Positions 1 to 5,797 of a stretch of DNA of 16,615 bases are shown here, piece by piece. Each line of letters starts with the position of its first letter. Positions within the stretch are counted from its first letter, which is position 1. The notes below the pieces were generated by a model that worked only from the letters and a program-made list of their open reading frames with translations, was not told where the DNA came from and made no database searches. The translations under genes were made by a program, and so were the position numbers. The DNA is from CAZFAP01 sp964516325 (GTDB lineage: Bacteria; Auribacterota; JABMQX01): the NCBI GenBank assembly GCA_964516325.1, contig CAZFAP010000111.1, forward strand, positions 1 to 16,615, written 5' to 3'.

Positions 1-294
1 CATTTCCTGGAAATATTCCCGCCTCCTTTCTGTAAGTCCCTCATTTCCAACCACCGGACTTCTCAAAACCCGCCGCAACTGTAGAAGACGGGTCTGACCC
101 CAGAAACCAGGCGCCGAGAGTCACTGGAGCGATCATAAGCCATAGGCGTGGTGCTCAGAGTACCGCTCGAGACCCGGCGCGGCGTGCATCATCGAGGGGG
201 CGCAGCATCGAGAATTTGCGTGCGAGGGGGGGTCAGGCTGCTTTGAACGCAACGGAACCGAGCAGACTGGCAGGTCACTAAAGGGAAATGAGGC
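1..294. other. Non-coding left edge with dyads and REP-like motifs
   Basis: I see no convincing gene here. An ATG on the minus strand at 3-1, with a strong AAAGGAGG (minus strand, 29-22) about 18 nt before it, could be the start of a leftward gene leaving the window, but that spacing is too long for confidence. Bases 2-14 form a perfect dyad (ATTTCC-T-GGAAAT), and 9-19 read GGAA-ATA-TTCC. A second perfect dyad, GGGTC-T-GACCC, is at 90-100, and a related GGGGTCAGGCTG tract is at about 227-240. The two latter motifs look like repetitive extragenic sequence. No clear terminator for the activator gene ending at 295 is visible. Confidence 0.4.
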
Positions 295-2619
295 TCACTT
301 GACGGGCACTCCGTGCTGCTTCAACTTCTTGCGCAGGGTGTTCCGGCTTAGCCCAAGCTCCCTGGCGGCGCGAGTCTGAACGTAGTCGTTAGCCTCAAGC
401 GCCTTTAAGAGCAGCGCTCTCTCCACTTGAGAAACCACGCGGTCATACAGGTTGGAAACGCCGCCCGGGTGACCCCTTCGGAGTTGCTCCACGAGGTCGG
501 CGATGACCTGTTCGGGGGGGCCAGCCGGCGCCCAGGCTTCTCCTTTTTGGCTCAGGCTCCGGATGGTGATCGGCAGCAGGTCCATGGAAATGGACCCGGT
601 TTGGCTCAGGACAACGGCTCTCTCGAGGCAACTATCAAGCTCCCGGACATTGCCGGGCCAGGGATATTCGGTCAGGGCATCGAGGACTTCCTGCGACATC
701 TTGGAGACGTTCTTGTTGTATTCGCGGTTGTACTTCTCGAGAAAATATTCCACTAAGAATGGGATATCCTCGCGCCTTTCTCGTAGAGGGGGTATGAAAA
801 TCGGGATCACATTCAGGCGATAGAAGAGGTCCTCCCGGAACCTGCCCTTCGACACCTCCTGTTCCAGGTCGGAATTCGTCGCCGCCACGACCCGTACATC
901 AACTTTTATCGTTTCGACCCCCCCTACCCGCTCGAACTCCCTCTCCTGCAAGACCCGCAGCAGCCTCACCTGCAGCCGCTCGCTCATGCCGCCAACTTCG
1001 TCGAGAAATATCGTTCCCTTGTGGGCAAGCTCAAATCTCCCCGTTCGGTCTTCGATAGCCCCCGTGAAGGAGCCCCGCACATGCCCAAAAAGCTCCGTCT
1101 CCAGCAGCGTGTCGGGCAGAGCTCCGCAACTGACCTTCACGAAGGGACCGTGCGCCCGGTGGCTGTTGTAATGCAGGACGCTCGCTATCAACTCCTTGCC
1201 CGTGCCGGTCTCCCCGCGAATCAGGACGGTGGCGCTGCTCTTTGCGACGGTGGCGGCGGTAGCGACGACTTCTTGCATGGCGCCGCTCACAGCCACGATA
1301 TTGCCGAACTTGTATTTCGATTTCAGGCCCTTCCGAAGCCGCAGATTCTCGGTGATGAGCTGTTCCTTCTCGACCATCATCATCCGGTTGATCTTCATTG
1401 CCTGCGCTACCAACGAAGCGATTATCTGGAGGAGCCGCAGGTCCTTGCCGAGCGTTGGCTCGTCCACGAAATCCCGGTCAATGCTCATCGCCCCCACCAC
1501 TTCCCCCTCCAGACGTAAAGGCACGCACACGAAGGAGACCTGCCCGCGCCGCTTCTCCTCCGCTCTCGCCCCCGTGCGGTCAAGGAACAAAGGCTCCTTT
1601 CGGATGTCCGCAATCGCCACGGGCTGCCCCGTTTGAACCACCCTCCCCGTGACGCCTTCGCCGACCTTGTATCTGCCCCGCTGTTTCTCCTCCGGGCTTA
1701 GCCCGTACGCGGCCGCGATTTTCAACTCCCCCGTCGTCTTGTCGAGAAGGACAAGGGTTCCCCGCCTCATTTTCAATTCTCGGGCGAGGACCTCCATGAT
1801 CTGCTCGAAGACCCGTCCCAGGTCCATGGCGCCGCCTATTGCCTGACTTACCTCGCTCAGAATGGCCAGCTCCAACTCTTCCCGGTGCTCCGGGGCAAAC
1901 TCGACCAAACCATCCGTGATGGTAACCCCCTGGGGGATGCCGATGCGTGTGGAGCGCCGCCCCTCCGCTTTTCGCAGCACGAGCGTCGGGTGCCCGTTCA
2001 ACACCGAAAGCTCTATGACCACCTGGGTGATGTGACGGAGGTTGGCAAGAAACTGCTCCGAATGGGCCTCCTTCTCCAGAATCCAATAGGCAATCGTGTT
2101 GAGGTCGTAGAGCCTCGGACACATATACGCGAAGAAGCCGAGAGCCTTGCGCTCTTCGCTCCACAGCTCCAGCATCCCCGTGATGCTGTCAAAAACATAT
2201 ACGGCGTTGCGCCCGACCTCGGATTCCAGTTCCTCGATCGCCTTTTTGACTTTATCCGGTTCTCCCGCCTCGGCAATGTGCATGGCTTTCAGCGCGGGCT
2301 GACCGAGCTTCGCCTCCTCGTAAAAGTCGGAAAATATCTTGTCGCCGCTGCCCTTGCCGGAAGTGAAGCAATCCACCAGGAAAAAGTTGTCGGGGGAGGT
2401 ATCTTTCAGGTATTTCTTCAGGACTGCATGCGGGGAGCGGTTGAGGCTCACGAAGATGAGGCGACGGTTTGTCTCTTTCGCCATTCTGAGGAATCTGGCA
2501 ATGAACGCGTCCAGCGGGGCGCCGGAGTCCACTTCCCAGACGACGTTATCGCCGCCGCGAAGCCCCCCTAAGAGCGTGTCCAGACATTCGACGCCCGTGG
2601 TCAACGAATCCTGACTCAT
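295..2619 (-). CDS. NifA-like sigma-54-dependent activator with N-terminal degenerate KaiC-like domain
   Basis: A 774-residue enhancer-binding protein that should activate RNA polymerase carrying sigma-54. Residues 1-245 resemble a KaiC/RadA (RAD55-type) ATPase fold (LTTGVECLDTLLGGLRGG; Walker-B-like AVYVFDSITG, 139-148), but the P-loop position reads WEVDSGAP without the Gly-Lys-Ser/Thr, so nucleotide hydrolysis there is unlikely. Residues 262-410 are a GAF domain close to that of NifA (RGTLVLLD, RYKVGEGVTGRVV, FLDRTGAR). Residues 437-665 are the AAA+ domain: Walker A GETGTGKE (469-476), sigma-54 contact loop GSFTGA (516-521, usually GAFTGA), Walker B TIFLDE (536-541), and REDLFYRLNV with the arginine-finger region. 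Residues 733-772 are a Fis-type helix-turn-helix (ARELGLSRNTLRKKL). The gene lies 112 bp downstream of nrpR on the same strand, probably in one transcript. The ATG has GAGG about 10 nt upstream. A nitrogen role is inferred from the NifA-like GAF and the neighbours; target promoters are unknown. Confidence 0.9.
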   Translation of the reverse strand: MSQDSLTTGVECLDTLLGGLRGGDNVVWEVDSGAPLDAFIARFLRMAKETNRRLIFVSLNRSPHAVLKKYLKDTSPDNFFLVDCFTSGKGSGDKIFSDFYEEAKLGQPALKAMHIAEAGEPDKVKKAIEELESEVGRNAVYVFDSITGMLELWSEERKALGFFAYMCPRLYDLNTIAYWILEKEAHSEQFLANLRHITQVVIELSVLNGHPTLVLRKAEGRRSTRIGIPQGVTITDGLVEFAPEHREELELAILSEVSQAIGGAMDLGRVFEQIMEVLARELKMRRGTLVLLDKTTGELKIAAAYGLSPEEKQRGRYKVGEGVTGRVVQTGQPVAIADIRKEPLFLDRTGARAEEKRRGQVSFVCVPLRLEGEVVGAMSIDRDFVDEPTLGKDLRLLQIIASLVAQAMKINRMMMVEKEQLITENLRLRKGLKSKYKFGNIVAVSGAMQEVVATAATVAKSSATVLIRGETGTGKELIASVLHYNSHRAHGPFVKVSCGALPDTLLETELFGHVRGSFTGAIEDRTGRFELAHKGTIFLDEVGGMSERLQVRLLRVLQEREFERVGGVETIKVDVRVVAATNSDLEQEVSKGRFREDLFYRLNVIPIFIPPLRERREDIPFLVEYFLEKYNREYNKNVSKMSQEVLDALTEYPWPGNVRELDSCLERAVVLSQTGSISMDLLPITIRSLSQKGEAWAPAGPPEQVIADLVEQLRRGHPGGVSNLYDRVVSQVERALLLKALEANDYVQTRAARELGLSRNTLRKKLKQHGVPVK

Positions 2620-2731
2620 CCTGCTGCAACCTCAAGCTGGCGGGCGAATTCTTCTCGTCCTTCTATGCTCCTTGTTCCTGGGCTCCGAAGAGACTGGAGT
2701 TCAACAGACGAACATCCGATTCCTAGCTTCG

Positions 2732-3724
2732 TCAGAGGCGCCCCAAGCTGTCGAAGGTCGCCAACTCGGCGAACTCGTACAGTGTTCCCATAGCAAGGTT
2801 TTCCGTCGGAATCCCTTCCTCCTCACAAGCCGCGAGCGGATTGAGCCCAGCGAGGACGATCATCCCGGTCCGCCCCTCGCCGACCGGGATGTCCAGGAGC
2901 GGCTGCCCCGGTCTCCCGATAACCATGACGGCGCCGAGTCCGATGTTCTCCAGCTTTCTCTTCAGCCGCTCTGCCTCCTGCACGGCGGCGGAAGGTATCT
3001 CCCGAAAACTCGCTCCGATGATTCCGCTGCGGTGCCTGACCACTTCCGCGACACTCGTCATCCTTCCCTTGATGAAAATCTCAAGCGGGTCGAGCGTCGT
3101 ACCGTCGTAATTGATCAACTGAGTGAACCGAACAGGCTGCCCCTTCCTGATTTCGAGCAATCCCCCAAACCGCGAGTGCACCGGAATTCCCTGCTCGAGA
3201 AAAATGCCGTTGATAGTGACGCTGCAAACGGTGCCTACAGCCACTCTCCCTTCCGGAACTTGAAAATCTCCGATTCGTTCGCCCCCCTTCCGCAAGACAG
3301 CGAGCCGCCCCATCCCCAATCCCGCCTCAAACACCGGCACGACGCACTTGAGCGCGCGACGCGCGTCCCCCTTTCGGACCGTGGAGATGTTCAGAATAAC
3401 TTTGCCAGTCAGCTTGTTGAGCGAAAAAGTCATCCGGTACGAAAGGTCGTCAATCCGCGAAACCACCAGCCCAACTTTCTCGATGACAAAGGAGTCCGAA
3501 ACCTCCTTCATCCCCGCAGCGGTAAGCACGCGGCCGCGCCTGCCAAACCTCTTCGTGAACCCCTTGCGGTCGGCCCAGGCGAGGTAGTAGCGAACTGTCC
3601 GTTGACTCAGGCTGACTCCGAAGGCCTGGATTTCTCTGGCGATTCGCGTGGCGCCCAGGGGCTTCGCGCGGTTTTGCAGGGCGCGCAAAATCGCCCTGAT
3701 GTTTTTCTTCGCTTTCTCTTCCAC
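2732..3724 (-). CDS. nrpR: NrpR-type nitrogen transcriptional repressor (winged helix + one NrpR domain)
   Basis: Residues 1-75 form a winged-helix of the RNase R/NrpR type (AILRALQNRAKPLGATRIA, then SLSQRTVRYYLAWADRKGF). The rest, from about residue 80, is a single NrpR (DUF128) effector domain (KVGLVVSRIDDLSYRMTFSL; FEAGLGMGRLAVL; GTVCSVTINGIFLEQGIPV; SRFGGLLEI; LINYDGTTLDP; GLNPLAACEEEGIP). In methanogens NrpR represses nif and glnA and is released by 2-oxoglutarate. One HTH plus one NrpR domain matches the Methanosarcina NrpRI layout rather than the two-domain Methanococcus form. I chose the GTG at 3724 because AGGAAG sits just before it and the conserved wing begins immediately after. 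An upstream in-frame TTG at 3787 would add 21 residues that look non-conserved. It is divergent from gdhA and upstream of the NifA-like activator, which supports a nitrogen-assimilation role. Finding it in a bacterial context is unusual. Confidence 0.88.
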   Translation of the reverse strand: MEEKAKKNIRAILRALQNRAKPLGATRIAREIQAFGVSLSQRTVRYYLAWADRKGFTKRFGRRGRVLTAAGMKEVSDSFVIEKVGLVVSRIDDLSYRMTFSLNKLTGKVILNISTVRKGDARRALKCVVPVFEAGLGMGRLAVLRKGGERIGDFQVPEGRVAVGTVCSVTINGIFLEQGIPVHSRFGGLLEIRKGQPVRFTQLINYDGTTLDPLEIFIKGRMTSVAEVVRHRSGIIGASFREIPSAAVQEAERLKRKLENIGLGAVMVIGRPGQPLLDIPVGEGRTGMIVLAGLNPLAACEEEGIPTENLAMGTLYEFAELATFDSLGRL

Positions 3725-3737
3725 GCTTCTTCCTATG

Positions 3738-3749
3738 TGTTGGACAACA
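3738..3749. promoter_or_regulatory. Dyad TGTTG-GA-CAACA upstream of nrpR GTG start
   Basis: A perfect 5-2-5 inverted repeat lies immediately upstream of the nrpR Shine-Dalgarno, if the GTG at 3724 is the true start. It could be an autoregulatory operator. It is short enough to arise by chance, and it would be coding if translation began at TTG 3787. Confidence 0.25.
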
Positions 3750-3796
3750 TCGTCAAGGATGCTACCGTGAACGAATTGGCGCGTCAAGAGTTTTTA

Positions 3797-3808
3797 GGCA
3801 AAATTGCC
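3797..3808. promoter_or_regulatory. Dyad GGCAA-AA-TTGCC in the nrpR leader
   Basis: A 5-2-5 inverted repeat in AT-rich sequence between the two divergent genes, where nrpR transcription should begin. A related dyad, GCAAT-AC-ATTGC, occurs at 3924-3935 on the gdhA side. Neither matches the archaeal NrpR operator spacing (GGAA-N6-TTCC), so assignment to NrpR is speculative. Confidence 0.25.
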
Positions 3809-3846
3809 GTATTTCGATATCCGCAAAAAAGAAGCGCATTTTCCCC

Positions 3847-3875
3847 TTGACAGGCGCTGAATCAGGCGATAACAT
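3847..3875 (+). promoter_or_regulatory. Sigma-70-type promoter for gdhA
   Basis: TTGACA (3847-3852), a 17-nt spacer and TAACAT (3870-3875) make a near-consensus vegetative promoter reading toward gdhA. A start near 3882 would give a leader of about 200 nt. The perfect -35 and ideal spacing suggest a strong promoter that would need a repressor to be controlled, fitting the adjacent nrpR. No sigma-54 -24/-12 element with correct spacing was found here. Confidence 0.6.
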
Positions 3876-3891
3876 GCCGCCGTTGCTCTCC

Positions 3892-3917
3892 GAAAGTGGG
3901 CGTTTCAAATGCCGAAA
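3892..3917. promoter_or_regulatory. Candidate operator: GAAA-N7-TTTC-N7-GAAA
   Basis: Three alternating half-sites (GAAA 3892-3895, TTTC 3903-3906, GAAA 3914-3917) are spaced exactly 11 bp start to start, about one helical turn, so they lie on one face of DNA. They sit just downstream of the predicted gdhA start point, a classic repressor position. Half-sites resemble the archaeal NrpR motif (GGAA/TTCC or CGGAAA/TTTCCG), but with N7 rather than N6 spacing. Binding by NrpR is inference. Confidence 0.35.
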
Positions 3918-3943
3918 ATGAAGGCAATACATTGCTGTACTCA

Positions 3944-3964
3944 CACGGCGCCCCGCGTGCCGTG
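3944..3964. repeat. Inverted repeat CACGGC-N9-GCCGTG in the gdhA leader
   Basis: A perfect 6-bp inverted repeat with a 9-nt spacer within the untranslated leader of gdhA. It could be a small hairpin or a protein site. No function can be assigned. Confidence 0.3.
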
Positions 3965-4088
3965 AAGCGTGATGGATTGTCTTCAAACGGCCTGCTGCCC
4001 GCTCCAATCAGACCAGACGACCGGCGCCGTCGGCTTTTAGTCATGGGTCGCATAGACAGCGGCTCAAACCAAGACCAATGGAGGAAAG

Positions 4089-5423
4089 ATGGCAAGAATT
4101 TCCGAGATCATGGACCACGTTGTGAAGAAGAATCCGGGCGAGTCCGAGTTCCACCAGGCCGTTCACGAAGTGCTCACCTCGATCGAACCCGTCTTGGAAA
4201 GACATCGCAGATACGTCAACGCCAAAGTCGTTGAGAGGATCGTCGAACCGGAAAGGCAGGTCATCTTTCGCGTCCCCTGGCAGGACGACAAACGGGAGGT
4301 GCACGTGAACCGGGGCTTCCGGGTGGAATTCAACAGCGCCATCGGTCCCTACAAGGGAGGGCTTCGTTTCCACCCTTCCGTCAATCTCGGAATCATCAAG
4401 TTCCTCGGTTTTGAGCAGATTTTCAAGAATGCGCTCACCGGCCTCGCTATGGGCGGCGGCAAAGGCGGGTCGGACTTCGATCCGAAAGGGAAGTCCGACG
4501 ACGATGTGATGCGCTTTTGCCAGAGCTTCATGCTGGAACTGACCCGTCACATCGGGGCTGACACGGACGTGCCCGCCGGAGACATCGGTGTGGGCTCCCG
4601 CGAGATCGGCTTCATGTTCGGACAGCACAAGAGAATCAAGAACGTCTTCGAGGGCGTGTTCACCGGCAAAGGACTGAACTGGGGCGGCAGCCTCGTCCGA
4701 ACGGAGGCGACTGGATATGGCTTGATGTATTTTGTGCAGGAGATGCTGCAATCGAAAGGAAGGGACATCGAGGGCATGACCGTGGCCAGCTCCGGCTCCG
4801 GCAACGTCTCCATCTACGCGGTCGAAAAATGCCAGCAACTTGGCGCCAAGGTTATCGCCATGAGCGATTCAAGCGGGTTCATCCACGACCCCGATGGAAT
4901 CAAGCTCGACACTGTGAAGCGCCTCAAGGAAGTCGAGCGGGGCAGAATCAGCGAATACGTGAAGAAGCATCCCCGGGCCGCCTACCATTCGGATTGGAAG
5001 GGCATCTGGTCCCTGAAGACCGACATCGCGCTCCCGAACGCCACTCAGAACGAAATTGACAGGGAGGCAGCCGAAATGCTCGTGGGCAACGGCGTGGTTG
5101 CGGTCGCCGAAGGCGCCAACATGCCGTCCACACCGGAAGCTGTGGAGGTTTTCCTGAAAGCCGGGGTGCTTTTCGGACCCGCCAAGGCGGCGAACGCGGG
5201 GGGCGTGGCGGTTTCAGGTCTGGAAATGGCGCAGAACAGCCAGAGAGTCTCCTGGACATTCGAGGAAGCAGACCAGAAGCTCAAGGACATCATGCACAAC
5301 ATCTATCTCAGTGCAAGCCTCGCCGCGGAGGAATACGGCTGTCCGGGCAACCTCGTTGTTGGCGCCAATATTGCCGGCTTTATCAAGGTCGCGGACGCGA
5401 TGCTCGATCAGGGGCTTGTCTAA
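4089..5423 (+). CDS. gdhA: NADP-type glutamate dehydrogenase
   Basis: A 444-residue class I hexameric glutamate dehydrogenase, the usual length for bacterial GdhA (EC 1.4.1.4). It aminates 2-oxoglutarate with ammonium and NADPH to give glutamate in the cytoplasm. Visible hallmarks are PYKGGLRFHP with substrate lysine K89, the MGGGKGGSDFDPKG signature with catalytic K125, VPAGDIGVGSREIG with D165, and the dinucleotide-binding GSGNV at 236-240. The segment after the fold's second beta strand (AMSDSSG) lacks an obvious NAD-selecting acid at the expected place and fits NADP use, though cofactor choice is inferred. The ATG is preceded by GGAGGAAAG, an excellent ribosome site. It is divergent from nrpR across about 360 bp, with its own strong promoter and candidate operator, so it is the probable regulated target. 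No terminator hairpin is evident downstream. Confidence 0.96.
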   Translation: MARISEIMDHVVKKNPGESEFHQAVHEVLTSIEPVLERHRRYVNAKVVERIVEPERQVIFRVPWQDDKREVHVNRGFRVEFNSAIGPYKGGLRFHPSVNLGIIKFLGFEQIFKNALTGLAMGGGKGGSDFDPKGKSDDDVMRFCQSFMLELTRHIGADTDVPAGDIGVGSREIGFMFGQHKRIKNVFEGVFTGKGLNWGGSLVRTEATGYGLMYFVQEMLQSKGRDIEGMTVASSGSGNVSIYAVEKCQQLGAKVIAMSDSSGFIHDPDGIKLDTVKRLKEVERGRISEYVKKHPRAAYHSDWKGIWSLKTDIALPNATQNEIDREAAEMLVGNGVVAVAEGANMPSTPEAVEVFLKAGVLFGPAKAANAGGVAVSGLEMAQNSQRVSWTFEEADQKLKDIMHNIYLSASLAAEEYGCPGNLVVGANIAGFIKVADAMLDQGLV

Positions 5424-5426
5424 CAA

Positions 5427-5685
5427 CCTGCCCCCTCTTGCCTGCGCCTAACTGAAGAACAGCAAGCAACGCCCACGAGCGGCGTTTCGGAGGCGTCGTC
5501 TCTTTCCGGGAGGCCCGCCTGAAATTCAACTCGGCGTGAAGGCGACCTCCTTCGATCCACCAATTCTCCCCTCCGCCTGCCGCATGGACGTCGAAAAAAA
5601 AGCGGCTCCCTCTCGACTTTCCGCCGGACGCGTGGTAGGATTATTATGATCAGGCAAACGAAGGGCTATCGCGAATTCTTTCAGA
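5427..5685. other. Intergenic stretch after gdhA
   Basis: No gene or U-tract terminator is convincing here. An A8 run is at 5594-5601. TATTAT at 5642-5647 is a good -10 element reading rightward, with a poor -35 (TTTCCG, 5618-5623) 18 bp before it; a start there would place the structured element at 5686-5757 in the leader of the next gene. A 75-codon minus-strand reading frame across the region has low-complexity composition and no ribosome site, so I do not call it. Confidence 0.4.
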
Positions 5686-5757
5686 GCCGGTGTCAGCGTA
5701 GGCTGGTCCTCCCCTCTCGGCGGAGGTCGCTTTCCGGGCCGAAAGCGGAACACCGGC
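5686..5757 (+). ncRNA. Candidate structured leader RNA (multibranch junction)
   Basis: A perfect 8-bp closing stem, GCCGGTGT (5686-5693) with ACACCGGC (5750-5757), encloses three consecutive hairpins: CAGC-GTAG-GCTG (5694-5705), CCTCC/GGAGG (5708-5712 with 5722-5726) and CGCTTTC/GAAAGCG (5728-5734 with 5741-5747). The 72-nt size is tRNA-like, but there is no T-loop, anticodon-loop or D-loop consensus, so it is not a tRNA. TTTTT follows 3 nt after the stem, and the start codon of the large secreted protein is 40 nt downstream. It could be a riboswitch-like leader, an attenuator or a terminator. It matches no riboswitch consensus I know. The pairing is symmetrical, so the active strand is not certain. 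Confidence 0.45.
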
Positions 5758-5797
5758 AGGTTTTTACTATGGGATTTCCACGAAAGGCGGCCAGAAG

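Noticed and set aside
2672..3850. 392-codon plus-strand reading frame opposite nrpR
   Set aside because: It is antisense to a clear NrpR homologue, has no ribosome site, starts with TTG and shows no recognisable domain.
3923..3935. Sigma-54 (-24/-12) promoter GGCA...TTGC upstream of gdhA
   Set aside because: Only 9 nt separate GG from GC; the element needs 10, and the near-consensus TTGACA/TAACAT promoter upstream explains transcription better.
4041..4838. 265-codon minus-strand frame opposite gdhA
   Set aside because: Mirror frame of a highly conserved enzyme in high-GC DNA; no start signals or family features.
5526..5753. 75-codon minus-strand small protein
   Set aside because: Low-complexity composition, no ribosome site, and it overlaps the structured element.
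5686..5757. tRNA gene
   Set aside because: The cloverleaf-like size is misleading: no TTCRA T-loop, no 7-nt anticodon loop on a 5-bp stem, and no D-loop GG in the right place on either strand.
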